A stretch of DNA of 64,000 nucleotides from contig NZ_JAUSTQ010000005.1 in the NCBI RefSeq assembly GCF_030812915.1, forward strand, positions 1-64,000. Reading direction: 5' to 3'. The notes beneath the pieces were generated by a model. It did no database searches. It had not been told where the DNA came from and saw only the letters and a list, made by a program, of their open reading frames with translations. This document shows, piece after piece, positions 17,184-26,131 of the stretch (the stretch's first letter is position 1; every line of letters begins with the position of its first letter). Position numbers and translations under genes: made by a program. Source of the DNA: Alkalibacillus salilacus (GTDB lineage: Bacteria > Bacillota > Bacilli > Bacillales > Alkalibacillaceae).

Positions 17184-17214
17184 AAAGGGTGTGTCTGGAT
17201 TCGACACACCCTTT
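17184..17214. terminator. Bidirectional terminator between lytH and the NSS gene
   Basis: A 12-bp perfect stem (17184-17195 with 17203-17214) ends in five T and lies between the convergent stop codons. Confidence 0.85.
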
Positions 17215-17217
17215 TTA

Positions 17218-18600
17218 TTATTGAGTTAACATACTAATTAAGTTTGTAATCAGAATGTATAAGATACCTGCAGGAGCGACAATACGCAAGAACCAAATCC
17301 ACAAATTACCTAATGTCGTATCTTGTAGACCTGTTTCACGTAGTGCCTCAACCTTATTCCAACCCCAACCAACAAATAGCGCAGTTACAAAGCCACCTAA
17401 CGCTAATGTGTATTGAGCAGTAAATAAGTCTAGCGTATCTAAGAACGTGATCGTGTCACCATCTGTGTTAAGGAACGCGAATATTTTCATTTCTGTTAAT
17501 GCTGGTACAGCACCTTGTGATAACGCTGATAGAAAACCAAATACTGTAATAATCGCACCAGCAATTAGTGTTGTTGGTTTACGTCCAGCATTGAAACGAC
17601 GCATTGCCCAAGAAACACCAACTTCCAACAATGAAATCGCAGATGATAAAGCTGCAATTCCAACAAATAGGAAGAAGAAAATACCGAAAATCGTTCCACC
17701 TAAGCCCCATTGTCCGAATGCCTCAGGTAACGTCATGAATAATAAACCTGGACCTGCACCTGGTTCCATTCCGAATGAGAAAACAATCGGGAAGATCATA
17801 AGACCCGCGAACACAGCGAAGAACGTATCAAATACAACAACCGTTCCTGCCGCAGAAGGCAAACGAGATTCTTTCGGTAAGTATGAAGCATACGTAATCA
17901 TAGCACCCATACCTAGTGATAATGTAAAGAATGCCTGACCAACAGCTGCACCCCATACATTAATATCACCTAAAGCATTAAAATCAGGTGAGAACATAAA
18001 GCTAAGTGCTTCGCCTGCACCATCCATTGTTAAACCAAACACGGCTAAAATGATAACAAGAACCGCTAGCATTGGCATAAATGTACGGTTGGCAATTTCG
18101 ATCCCTTTCTTAATACCGAAATAAACAACGCCGATGACAACAACCATAAATAAGAACTGCCAAACAACTGGACCAAATGAACTAGCAATGAAATCACCGA
18201 AGAATCCTTCAAATTCACCAGATTCGACATTTCCTGCCGCGCCTGTAAGATAACTAAATAAATAGTAAAAGACCCAACCAGCAATAACACCGTAGAACGA
18301 CAGGATTAATGTACCTGATAAGACGCCTAGAAAACCACCGATTTTACCAAATGATTTGGCTTTGATGTTTTCAAATGAATGAATCGCGTCTGATTGTCCA
18401 CGTCGACCAACTGAAAATTCAGCTAATAAAACAGGTAGACCAATTAAGGCGATACAAATAAAATAAGCGATTAAAAATGCGAATCCTCCGTTTTCCCCTA
18501 ACATGTAAGGGAAGCGCCAAATATTACCTAAGCCTACTGCTGAACCAACAGCTGCAAAAATAAAACCAAACCTTGTTGCAAACTGCTCTCTTCCTTGCAT
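17218..18600 (-). CDS. Neurotransmitter:sodium symporter (NSS) family transporter
   Basis: A sodium-coupled amino-acid transporter of 460 residues with 11-12 membrane helices. Helix 1 shows the unwound ion-binding signature AAVGSAVGLGNIWRFPY (about 14-30), as in LeuT and MhsT. The start at 18600 (MQGREQ) has GGGG nine bases upstream; the ATG two codons earlier would be too close. It is monocistronic, with a consensus promoter and an 11-bp hairpin in its leader. The substrate cannot be read; tryptophan, tyrosine or branched-chain residues are typical of relatives. Confidence 0.92.
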   Translation of the reverse strand: MQGREQFATRFGFIFAAVGSAVGLGNIWRFPYMLGENGGFAFLIAYFICIALIGLPVLLAEFSVGRRGQSDAIHSFENIKAKSFGKIGGFLGVLSGTLILSFYGVIAGWVFYYLFSYLTGAAGNVESGEFEGFFGDFIASSFGPVVWQFLFMVVVIGVVYFGIKKGIEIANRTFMPMLAVLVIILAVFGLTMDGAGEALSFMFSPDFNALGDINVWGAAVGQAFFTLSLGMGAMITYASYLPKESRLPSAAGTVVVFDTFFAVFAGLMIFPIVFSFGMEPGAGPGLLFMTLPEAFGQWGLGGTIFGIFFFLFVGIAALSSAISLLEVGVSWAMRRFNAGRKPTTLIAGAIITVFGFLSALSQGAVPALTEMKIFAFLNTDGDTITFLDTLDLFTAQYTLALGGFVTALFVGWGWNKVEALRETGLQDTTLGNLWIWFLRIVAPAGILYILITNLISMLTQ

Positions 18601-18627
18601 AATCATATTCCCCTTTCTATTATAATT

Positions 18628-18653
18628 CAGTACAACGATTAGTCGTTGTACTG
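18628..18653 (-). promoter_or_regulatory. Perfect inverted repeat in the NSS leader
   Basis: An 11-bp perfect stem (CAGTACAACGA/TCGTTGTACTG) with a TTAG loop lies between the promoter and the RBS. It has no T tract, so it is not a terminator. It could be a repressor operator or a structured 5' leader. Confidence 0.6.
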
Positions 18654-18686
18654 GTACTCACTTAAATATATTGATTATTTTGTTTT

Positions 18687-18715
18687 ATTATAATTTTTTG
18701 ACAACTTTTTTTCAA
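18687..18715 (-). promoter_or_regulatory. Promoter of the NSS transporter gene
   Basis: TTGAAA (18715..18710), a 17-bp spacer and TATAAT (18692..18687) on the minus strand. The stretch from 18716 to 18871 shows only AT-rich sequence. Confidence 0.7.
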
Positions 18716-18871
18716 GACTTTTTCAAAAAGTTTCATTAGTCTTAGCAAAAAAGTCACAAAATTCAATCATTAAGTGAGCAACAACGTATACAATCATACC
18801 AAATATCCAAATGTTTTGACAATATGATTTATAAAAAAACTTTGATGCTTTGAAGTATGTAAGTTAATGTC

Positions 18872-18912
18872 AAAAAAACTCAGGCTATCGATTAACTTCG
18901 ACAGCCTGAGTT
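18872..18912 (-). terminator. Terminator of the NhaC-family gene
   Basis: A 14-bp stem with one mismatch (18877-18890 with 18899-18912) runs into a stretch of seven T on the minus strand. Confidence 0.8.
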
Positions 18913-18920
18913 CATGTGAG

Positions 18921-20456
18921 TTATTTATTTTTTAGCAATAAGACAATCCCTATTAAAATCGCAATCGTTACCACTAAACCAATGATCACTGAACTAGTTA
19001 AGGCAAATGCTAAATAGCCAAGAATTGTTGATGTTGCCGCAATTAAGGCATACGGAATTTGCGTGACTATGTGATCAATGTGGTTCGAACCTGCACCAGT
19101 TGATGACAGAACTGATGTATCAGAGATTGGTGAACAATGGTCACCAAAGACTGAACCAGCTAAAACGGCTGATAGTGCCGGAACTAATAACGTCGGATCT
19201 AATTCAACAGCCATAGAGCCTGCAATTGGTAACATTAAACCAAACGTCCCCCATGAGGTTCCTGTCGCAAATGCAGTGACACCCGCAATTAAGAAAATCA
19301 TCACGGGTAAGTAGGCAGCATTTAGGCTTGCCTCTTCGACGATTCCTACTAAGTAATCATCTGTTCCAATAGCTTCAATAATCGCAACAATCATCCAAGC
19401 TAATATTAAAATGTAGACAGCTGGAAGCATCGCTTTAATACCTTCCCATGTGACAGAGAAGAAATTCGTTTTCTCACCTGGCTGCACCGCATATAAGATC
19501 ATCGATAATATGACGGCAAGTGTCCCACCTAATACAAGCGATAAATTCACATCGGTATTCGCAAAGGTCGAAACCAGCGTTACCCCATCTTCGCTTCCTT
19601 GAATACCTGTAATTACCATCATGGTAATGGTTGTTACCAATAGAACTAACAATGGTAATAGTAGGTGATAAACTCGTCCATGTCCGTTTTCTTTAACGCC
19701 ACCTTTTAAGTCGCCTGGTACATCAGGATTCTCTGGGTCAATTAATGTTCCAGATGCTTCTGCACGTTGCTCATGTTTTTTCATTGGACCAATTTCAAGT
19801 TTAAAGAAAATAGCTAGAAAGACGAGCATGACAGCTGCAATCGCATAAAAGTTATACGGAATCATTTGAACAAACGTCGTTAAAGCTGATAATTCGGTTA
19901 ACTCATGCGTTGAAATAATCGTTGCAATAATTCCGATAATATAAGCACCCCAACTCGAAATCGGTGTTAATACCGTAACAGGGGCTGACGTTGAATCAAT
20001 TAAATAAGCTAACTTCGCGCGCGAAACATTTTGACGGTCTGTAATGGGACGGGAAACTTGACCGATCGTTAGACTGTTAAAATAATCATCAATAAAAATG
20101 GCTACACCTAAAAGGCCAGTTGTATACTGTGAGCCTTTACGTGTTCGTACTCGATTAACTGCCCACTGACCGAATGCCTGGGCACCTCCAGTAGCTGTTA
20201 AGAATGCGATTAAGATACCTAATAGTAATAAAAAGATGATGAGCTGTACACTCCAGATATCCCAAGCACCTTCAGCGTAAAATAAATTTTGAAATGAAAA
20301 CCAAATTCTTTCCAGTGTTCCTAATATGTCATAACTTTCCACCATAAGCGCACCCACAACAATACCAGCACCTAGTGATAACAAGACTCTTCTTGTTAAG
20401 AGCACGAGTAAAATCATGATAAATGGTGGAAGCAATGACCAAAATGTTTCCTCCAT
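18921..20456 (-). CDS. NhaC-family transporter under lysine-riboswitch control (probable lysine transporter)
   Basis: A 511-residue membrane protein with 11-12 helices of the NhaC/ion-transporter superfamily. Recognisable are IFIDDYFNSLTIGQVSRP near 119-136 and FATGTSWGTFG near 397-407, both typical of the family. Family members exchange Na+/H+ or amino and organic acids. The leader is a complete lysine riboswitch, so lysine is the probable substrate; NhaC-type genes behind L boxes have been proposed as lysine transporters (LysW). Direction of transport cannot be decided, although repression by lysine favours uptake. AAAGGAGG precedes the ATG. A charged loop near 225-260 separates the two halves. 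Confidence 0.85.
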   Translation of the reverse strand: MEETFWSLLPPFIMILLVLLTRRVLLSLGAGIVVGALMVESYDILGTLERIWFSFQNLFYAEGAWDIWSVQLIIFLLLLGILIAFLTATGGAQAFGQWAVNRVRTRKGSQYTTGLLGVAIFIDDYFNSLTIGQVSRPITDRQNVSRAKLAYLIDSTSAPVTVLTPISSWGAYIIGIIATIISTHELTELSALTTFVQMIPYNFYAIAAVMLVFLAIFFKLEIGPMKKHEQRAEASGTLIDPENPDVPGDLKGGVKENGHGRVYHLLLPLLVLLVTTITMMVITGIQGSEDGVTLVSTFANTDVNLSLVLGGTLAVILSMILYAVQPGEKTNFFSVTWEGIKAMLPAVYILILAWMIVAIIEAIGTDDYLVGIVEEASLNAAYLPVMIFLIAGVTAFATGTSWGTFGLMLPIAGSMAVELDPTLLVPALSAVLAGSVFGDHCSPISDTSVLSSTGAGSNHIDHIVTQIPYALIAATSTILGYLAFALTSSVIIGLVVTIAILIGIVLLLKNK

Positions 20457-20534
20457 GATAATCCTCCTTTATAAATGAGTTCGAGAATGCCGTTCTATGA
20501 TTTAACACAGTAGTATGTTAATGCTATATATCAT

Positions 20535-20573
20535 AAAAAAAAGTAATGATAGAGAAATCTACCATTACTTTTA
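20535..20573 (-). terminator. Intrinsic terminator of the lysine riboswitch
   Basis: A 14-bp stem containing one G-U pair is followed by eight T on the minus strand, between the aptamer and the transporter start. This is the expected lysine-dependent off switch. Confidence 0.88.
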
Positions 20574-20589
20574 GAAGTCGGTTATTTCT

Positions 20590-20765
20590 CGATCAGTAGC
20601 TCCCCGTCTCTTGTACGAGAGTGTATTCTTTATTCAAAAATACACCAATACTTAAAGTCTGACACTCTAAGTACTTCGGCATTCAACCCTTTCACACATG
20701 GTCATCGTTGTCATCCTCCCACATGTTACTGATGCTAAATGCACCTCTACCTCATCGATCGATAA
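20590..20765 (-). ncRNA. Lysine riboswitch (L box) aptamer
   Basis: On the minus strand the 5' part reads GAGGTAGAGGTGCAT and is followed by AGTAACATG, GTGAAAGGGTTGAATGCCG and, near the 3' end, GGGGAGCTACTGATCG. These segments match the conserved L-box core in the right order and spacing, including the GAAAGGG...GCCGAAG junction. The 3' strand pairs back to the 5' strand to form P1. A hairpin of low conservation (P4/P5) lies between. It ends just ahead of the terminator, so lysine binding should stop transcription of the NhaC-family gene. Confidence 0.92.
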
Positions 20766-20794
20766 GGTTATATATTCAATTTCGCACAAACGTT

Positions 20795-20823
20795 ACTATA
20801 CCATGCTCATTTATTCTTGTAAA
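20795..20823 (-). promoter_or_regulatory. Promoter of the lysine riboswitch transcript
   Basis: TTTACA (20823..20818), a 17-bp spacer and TATAGT (20800..20795). The -35 overlaps the 3' end of yunB, so the transporter is transcribed separately from the yun genes. Confidence 0.7.
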
Positions 20824-21626
20824 TCCCTATATGGAATCGAAATATCTGGTGAACTTCCGCCACCTTGATTATAAAAGTCCGGTACTTCCCCTTGTATAAC
20901 CCCAATCGAGACTGGAACATGTGTTTCAACTGTCGTCGTTTTCGTGGCAAACGGAATAACAACTTGAACATTAGCTTGAATAAAAATATCTAACTCAATC
21001 AACGCATTATTAATCCCGTATTCCGTTACTCTTCGCTCAACATCTGATTGCACGTCACCAATAATTCTAAAATTCACTGGTACTTGTGGCCCTAAGTTAG
21101 CCAATAACGCATTATTCGTTGCTTGACCAATCGGAATGCGTACAATAGCACGATGGTCTTCAACTGTATCTTCTTCTAAAACAACATCATGCTCTAAATC
21201 AAAATCTAACGACTCCTCAGGTGTTATTTCACCACGTTCAATTCTTTTCAAGAAATTTTGAACTCGAAACGTCGTATTACGTAGAACCCGGTTAATGACA
21301 ACACTATTCCAGTTCATTGATACAATATTTCCAGACTCATCTGTTTCAATATCTAATATCTCATCAGCTTCCAAGTCATCGACAATTCGGCGGCTTACTG
21401 CTTCATTAATAGCCTCTCTTGCAAATTGATTCGTCTTAGTTTCTGCCATTTCGATCAAAGTGGGTTCAATTCCTCGATTAATTAACCATACAGATAAGAG
21501 GGTTGCTATAATGAACACCACAACAGTCATCATGAATATTTGCCCGAATGTCTTAGGTTTTCTCTTCGATCGTCGTACTCCTCTGATTCGACGCAAGCCA
21601 CCACCCCCTCTAATTAATTTATGCAC
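20811..21626 (-). CDS. yunB: Sporulation protein YunB
   Basis: A 271-residue protein with a basic N terminus (RRSKRKPK), one membrane helix (about 30-50) and a large extracytoplasmic domain ending in a conserved region with IGVIQGEVPDFY. B. subtilis YunB belongs to the sigma-E regulon of the mother cell and its loss affects spore formation mildly. The only upstream start in frame is GTG at 21626, which has no close RBS; a TTG at 21596 has AGAGGGGG four bases before it and may be the true start, giving 261 residues. Its presence supports an endospore former. Confidence 0.88.
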   Translation of the reverse strand: MHKLIRGGGGLRRIRGVRRSKRKPKTFGQIFMMTVVVFIIATLLSVWLINRGIEPTLIEMAETKTNQFAREAINEAVSRRIVDDLEADEILDIETDESGNIVSMNWNSVVINRVLRNTTFRVQNFLKRIERGEITPEESLDFDLEHDVVLEEDTVEDHRAIVRIPIGQATNNALLANLGPQVPVNFRIIGDVQSDVERRVTEYGINNALIELDIFIQANVQVVIPFATKTTTVETHVPVSIGVIQGEVPDFYNQGGGSSPDISIPYRDLQE

Positions 21627-21651
21627 AAAAGTTAGAGGGAATGTGCTTCCT

Positions 21652-21969
21652 TTATGAAGAGGTTAATGATAATAAGGCGTGCTTCCCAATCATGCCTTCA
21701 TACCACCCATATTTCTCCTGAGCTGAAGTCGTTACTTTCTGTAATGGGGCATGAATTAATGCATCAACAGTACGAACACCCACTGCCCTAGCCGCAATAA
21801 TTTCCCGATCTTTTAAATAGTCGTTAAACAAATCAATATCTAACGCCCCGCACATGATATAACCAATATCATTCGAGATAATGAGTAAGTTAGTTTTTGG
21901 CAGAGCCACGTGTGTATACGTAAAAGGTTGATCATCAATCCAAATCGGTTCCACATGAATCAATGCCAT
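21652..21969 (-). CDS. yunC: DUF1805 protein (YunC-like)
   Basis: A 105-residue protein with the conserved pattern LPKTNLLIISNDIGYIMCGALDI (middle third) and a following RAVGVRTVDALI segment. An AAAGGAGG RBS is present. It lies between yunB and yunD as in B. subtilis. The fold of the family is known from structural work, but no activity has been assigned. Confidence 0.86.
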   Translation of the reverse strand: MALIHVEPIWIDDQPFTYTHVALPKTNLLIISNDIGYIMCGALDIDLFNDYLKDREIIAARAVGVRTVDALIHAPLQKVTTSAQEKYGWYEGMIGKHALLSLTSS

Positions 21970-22002
21970 CGACCTCCTTTAGTATACAATATGTCTTAAA
22001 AC

Positions 22003-22045
22003 AAAAAGAAGTGTCTGTCTAACTTTTATACGTTAGACAGACACT
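22003..22045 (-). terminator. Terminator of yunD
   Basis: A perfect 14-bp stem (22010-22023 with 22032-22045) overlaps the end of yunD and is followed by TCTTTTTGTTTT on the minus strand. Confidence 0.8.
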
Positions 22046-23399
22046 CTGTTAAGACATCCCTTAAAAACTCTGGCATATAATATTGTTTATCATCAACTTC
22101 TGAAATCGATGGAATAAGCCATGGAAATGAAAAAGTATCAGCTGTTGCTAGTGTGTATTTTTTGTCAGGATCAACACGTTCTCCTGCTATACTAATCGTT
22201 TCCAACAATTGACCATCCGCTTTATAATGTAAGGTAATCTGTGAGTACACCATCTTTCCTAAGATTTCACCGCGGAAACCTAATCCCTTAAGTTCATGAT
22301 TCTTAAAACGTTCGGATTCAAATAATCTTATCGTTTCGATTAATTCTTGCCCTGATAATGTCATTTTGCATGGATTCATCGGATGAGGGCAGCTTTCATG
22401 AATATGTTTTTTCGTAACAGGTCCTGAATCAAAACCAGATAATAAAACACCCGAGTTAAGCGCTGCTACATCCGCATTCGTCCAAATTCTTAATTTTTCA
22501 ACGAACCTCTCCATAAGCTTAGTAGACTGAAACCAGTCAATCGGGAATGGCTCAGAAAGGGATGTCACGACCTGATCTAAATATTGATGCGCTTTATCAT
22601 CCCATGCCTGAATTTGTTGTATGGTTTCCTCATCTTGAGCACTTGAAATCGGGATTGCTTCTCCTGATAGAGAAGCCACCTGTCCTGATTGATGATCAAA
22701 ATCTATATTAATATAGCCGTAGTGATAACCTTGCTTACCAACAGCATTAATGATCGTGCCGTGCTCAACTCTCCCCTGGTCAATTAAATGATGAGTATGA
22801 CCTCCAATAATGACATCAATCGGATATTGTTCAGCCATTTTTTCATCTTCATATAAACCTAAATGTGACAAAACAACCACTATGTCACATTGATTACGGA
22901 GCTCAGGTATGTAATGCTCTAAAATAATTTTAGGATCATCGACTGACCATCCTAATAATTCATAGAACTTTCGAAATGGAGCTGTCACACCTAGCACGCC
23001 AACTTTAGCTCCTTGCTTTGATTTGAGGATTTGATAGGGCTTTAGCCATTCAGGTGCTTCCCGATTTTGAGGGTGCACATTAGCACAGGCGACTGCAAAT
23101 GAGGCATCATCATACAAATAATATAATCGATCATTAGATAATGTAATACCTTCATTATTTCCAAATGTGACGACATCATAGCCTGCTTCACTCAATAGCG
23201 AAACATTCGCTTGACCCAGTGTCGCTTCTGTGATGGGATGTACACGGTCTAAATGGTCACCATTATCAAGCAATAAACTCGTTTCACCTTCTAACTCATG
23301 AATACCCCGGTATTTTTTAATACCAGCCATTATGTTCGGCCAATTGTCGAAATAACTATGCAAATCACTCGTGAAATATATATGAACCTGTTCTTGCAT
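22026..23399 (-). CDS. yunD: 5'-nucleotidase/metallophosphoesterase (YunD-like)
   Basis: A two-domain enzyme of 457 residues. The N-terminal metallophosphoesterase domain shows FTSDLHSY (about 9-16), LDNGDHLD (about 44-51), a NNEG motif near 77 and GGHTHH (about 195-200), all metal ligands. The C-terminal half is the 5'-nucleotidase substrate-binding domain. No signal peptide is visible, unlike UshA, so a cytosolic enzyme acting on nucleotides or related phosphoesters is likely. It lies 66 bp downstream of yunE. Confidence 0.9.
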   Translation of the reverse strand: MQEQVHIYFTSDLHSYFDNWPNIMAGIKKYRGIHELEGETSLLLDNGDHLDRVHPITEATLGQANVSLLSEAGYDVVTFGNNEGITLSNDRLYYLYDDASFAVACANVHPQNREAPEWLKPYQILKSKQGAKVGVLGVTAPFRKFYELLGWSVDDPKIILEHYIPELRNQCDIVVVLSHLGLYEDEKMAEQYPIDVIIGGHTHHLIDQGRVEHGTIINAVGKQGYHYGYINIDFDHQSGQVASLSGEAIPISSAQDEETIQQIQAWDDKAHQYLDQVVTSLSEPFPIDWFQSTKLMERFVEKLRIWTNADVAALNSGVLLSGFDSGPVTKKHIHESCPHPMNPCKMTLSGQELIETIRLFESERFKNHELKGLGFRGEILGKMVYSQITLHYKADGQLLETISIAGERVDPDKKYTLATADTFSFPWLIPSISEVDDKQYYMPEFLRDVLTECLSNV

Positions 23400-23464
23400 A
23401 CAGTGACGTCTCCTTCATCTACCAAGGTTACTGATATATTTAGTTTAACACTAACTCGCTTCTC

Positions 23465-24304
23465 TTATATAGATTGAATAATTAATCTTATGCCGATTAT
23501 AATCATGATCATGCGTAAAATCCATTCAATTGTTCGACCGTTCAACCGTTGATTCACAACAGCCCCTAAATAACCGCCTAACCACGAACCTGGTATACTC
23601 ATGAGCGTGTATAGCCACATGACATGCCCTGCAGATATATGAGCCACTGAAGATGTGAAACTTGAGAAGAAAATCATAAACATAGATGTTGGCGCTGCAA
23701 TATGAGCTGGAAAGCCAAATAATAAGATCATAGCCGGAACCATTAAGGAACCCCCACCAACACCAAACAAGCCAGACATCATCCCTACAAAAAAGGCTAT
23801 AAATATGCCTAAGACAGCATTATAAGAATAAGTTGTTGCTTGACCTGACAATTCAAATGTACGAACCACCCGAAGTCGGCCATCTTTCACTTTAGGAACA
23901 TGATTTTCCTTAATAAGCATCTTTTTCACAAAGAACATTGCTGTTACAAGAAGCATTAATAGTCCAAAATAAAACTGAAATGTGTCTACTGCTACAAATT
24001 GATTCACATAAACGCCTGTTAAAGCACCTGGGATACTACCACTTAAAAATAACGAACCACTAAATACATCAACGCGTTGACGTTTTAAGAAAGTTAATGT
24101 TGAGGAAAGACCCGTAAAAATCATCACAATTAACGACATCGCGACGACATTTTGTGGTGTTACCCAAGAGAAGGCATCAGAGAAGGTAGCTAAAAATAAC
24201 AATACCGGTACAAATATGACACCACCGCCTAATCCAGCAATACTGCCAACAAATGCACTTAACAAACCAATGATAAACATGATGGTTAATACCATTATCA
24301 TCAT
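23465..24304 (-). CDS. yunE: TauE/SafE (TSUP) family permease (YunE-like)
   Basis: A 279-residue membrane protein with eight or so helices. The two family repeats are visible as GSIAGLGGGVIFVPVLL (about 18-34) and GMMSGLFGVGGGSLMVPAMILL (about 177-198). Members export or import sulfite, sulfoacetate or related organosulfur anions; the substrate here is unknown. Start is uncertain among ATGs at 24304, 24301 and 24295, with GGAT just upstream. Probably co-transcribed with yunD. Confidence 0.88.
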   Translation of the reverse strand: MMIMVLTIMFIIGLLSAFVGSIAGLGGGVIFVPVLLFLATFSDAFSWVTPQNVVAMSLIVMIFTGLSSTLTFLKRQRVDVFSGSLFLSGSIPGALTGVYVNQFVAVDTFQFYFGLLMLLVTAMFFVKKMLIKENHVPKVKDGRLRVVRTFELSGQATTYSYNAVLGIFIAFFVGMMSGLFGVGGGSLMVPAMILLFGFPAHIAAPTSMFMIFFSSFTSSVAHISAGHVMWLYTLMSIPGSWLGGYLGAVVNQRLNGRTIEWILRMIMIIIGIRLIIQSI

Positions 24305-24471
24305 CCAATCTTAAAAATTCCACATACGTATCTATCATAGCATAATTTGTAAAGGAATGATGAGTACAATTGCTGTGGAACTTTTATGTGTTTTCCATTC
24401 TGATAAAACCTCTTGCAAACGTTTAGAAGAATTGAAAGAATAGTATTAGACAACAAATAGGAGTGGACGTT

Positions 24472-25491
24472 ATGAAGAAATTCGTTGGCAGTCGTGTGAT
24501 TAAAACAGGACTAGCTATATTTATCACGGCGTTGATTTGTGATTATCTCGGCTGGCCCCCTGTTTTTGCTGTGATCACAGCGATCGTGACCATCGAGCCA
24601 ACCGTGTCTCAATCAATTAAAAAAGGGATTGTGCGTTTTCCAGCATCAGCAGTAGGTTCTTTTTATGCGGTCTTATTTATCACCTTATTCGGTCATTCAC
24701 CACTAACATATGCCTTGGCCGCTGTGTTCACCATTATAACAACATATCGGTTGAAATTATATTCAGGTCTACTCGTTGCCACGTTAACATCTGTTGCCAT
24801 GATCGATGTTATACACGCCAATGTCATTATGTCATTCTTTATCCGTTTAGGGACAACCACAATCGGTTTGGTCGTTTCAACTTTAATCAATTTATTTATA
24901 TTACCACCTGACTACTCCAGTAATATTAAACAAAGGCTAAATAAAGTGGCTGAACAAACAGGTAATGCGGTAGAGCAGATTTTCCACCGTTATCTAATCA
25001 ATCATATTGATCAGTATCATTGTCAGCTAACACTGGATGGTTTAACAGAAGAAGTACAAAATATCGAATCATTAATTGAGTATCAAAAAGATGAGGCGAA
25101 ATATCATCCCTTAACGACAGATGAACGAGATGAACTAAAACTAGTAGAACGACAGCTAATTAGAATTAAGCTTATGATTTATCACATGGATAATATTTTG
25201 AATACACCATTAACCCAATTAGATTTACCTGAAGCAGAAAATGACATGATCCTAGAATCCGTACAAGAACTTGCTTATTCCATGAAAGAAAATACGTACT
25301 TTGATTTAGAATCTCATCGACAAAAAGTTAAACAATTGATGGCTCTATATTGGAAAGATAGTGATGAACTTAGTGAGCATAAGGAAGATTATACAACAAC
25401 TTTCCCCGCTGAAATCATCGCTTTGTATGAATTAGTATCAATTTTTTATTTAGTCGAAAATTATTATAGTCAAAAACCAAAATTGAAATAG
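24472..25491 (+). CDS. Aromatic acid exporter family protein (FUSC/DUF939-like)
   Basis: A 339-residue protein with an N-terminal membrane half of about six helices (roughly residues 8-145) and a cytosolic helical C-terminal half. The N-terminal pattern RVIKTGLAIFITALICDYLGWPP, followed by AVITAIVTIEPTVSQSIKKG, is typical of the ArAE/DUF939 family. A role in export of small acids is inferred from the family only. The ATG at 24472 is eight bases after AGGAG. It is divergent from yunE and single. Confidence 0.85.
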   Translation: MKKFVGSRVIKTGLAIFITALICDYLGWPPVFAVITAIVTIEPTVSQSIKKGIVRFPASAVGSFYAVLFITLFGHSPLTYALAAVFTIITTYRLKLYSGLLVATLTSVAMIDVIHANVIMSFFIRLGTTTIGLVVSTLINLFILPPDYSSNIKQRLNKVAEQTGNAVEQIFHRYLINHIDQYHCQLTLDGLTEEVQNIESLIEYQKDEAKYHPLTTDERDELKLVERQLIRIKLMIYHMDNILNTPLTQLDLPEAENDMILESVQELAYSMKENTYFDLESHRQKVKQLMALYWKDSDELSEHKEDYTTTFPAEIIALYELVSIFYLVENYYSQKPKLK

Positions 25492-25525
25492 CTTTTTAAA
25501 TTGATTAATTCGAACCGTTATAAAC

Positions 25526-25570
25526 AAACTTCACCCCCTATGTCAGTTTAAGATATAGGGGGTGAAGTTT
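25526..25570. terminator. Bidirectional terminator after the exporter gene
   Basis: A perfect 16-bp stem (25526-25541 with 25555-25570) with A/T-rich ends lies between convergent genes. Confidence 0.85.
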
Positions 25571-25624
25571 ATTTAAATTTAACTCTACATAACTAATTGG
25601 ATGATACGGAGTAGTATGAACTGG

Positions 25625-25957
25625 TTACGCAGCTAATTTCTCACATTCATCTGCACACTTATGGCAAGCTTCAGCACATCTTTGACAATGATCATGCTCA
25701 TGCTTAGCACATTCATCACCACATTCTCGACAGATCTTCGCACATAGTTGAGCAATCTCATTCACAAACGGTGTATCGCGTGTTAACGCTTGTTCAAAAT
25801 AAGCACAAATATCTGCACATTCACGGTCTAAACGGATGCATCTCGCCATATCTTGCATATGATCTTCCTGTAAACAGGATGTGAAACAATGATTACATGC
25901 TTCCATACATTCATGTAAGGCATCAATGACATTTGAATACTTCTCATGACTCATCAT
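25625..25957 (-). CDS. Cysteine-rich four-helix-bundle copper-binding protein (YhjQ/Csp-like)
   Basis: A 110-residue protein with 16 cysteines spaced mostly by two or three residues along helices (positions 17, 21, 24, 28, 40, 47, 51, 72, 76, 79, 83, 91, 94, 98, 101 and 105), plus a HEHDH cluster. This is the pattern of DUF326/Csp copper-storage proteins, in which the helices line a tube filled with Cu(I). No signal peptide is present, so it is the cytosolic type. GGAGG lies four bases before the ATG pair. It probably buffers copper together with copZ at 46.2 kb. The copper count per protein is not known. Confidence 0.88.
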   Translation of the reverse strand: MMSHEKYSNVIDALHECMEACNHCFTSCLQEDHMQDMARCIRLDRECADICAYFEQALTRDTPFVNEIAQLCAKICRECGDECAKHEHDHCQRCAEACHKCADECEKLAA

Positions 25958-26131
25958 AAAACCTCCTATCGATTTAGTTACTGTGTATATAACCGTATGA
26001 TTGGATATTTAAACAGGTATTATGATAATTTTTGTTCAAAGATCATAATTGTTATCTTTTTCTAAGTATCCTTAATGCTTTACTAAGATGCATGATTAAA
26101 ACGCAATCCTTCATAAATTAATCTTATCTGT

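Noticed and set aside
20708-20899. Plus-strand 63-residue reading frame
   Set aside because: It is the complement of the lysine riboswitch and the end of yunB, with no RBS.
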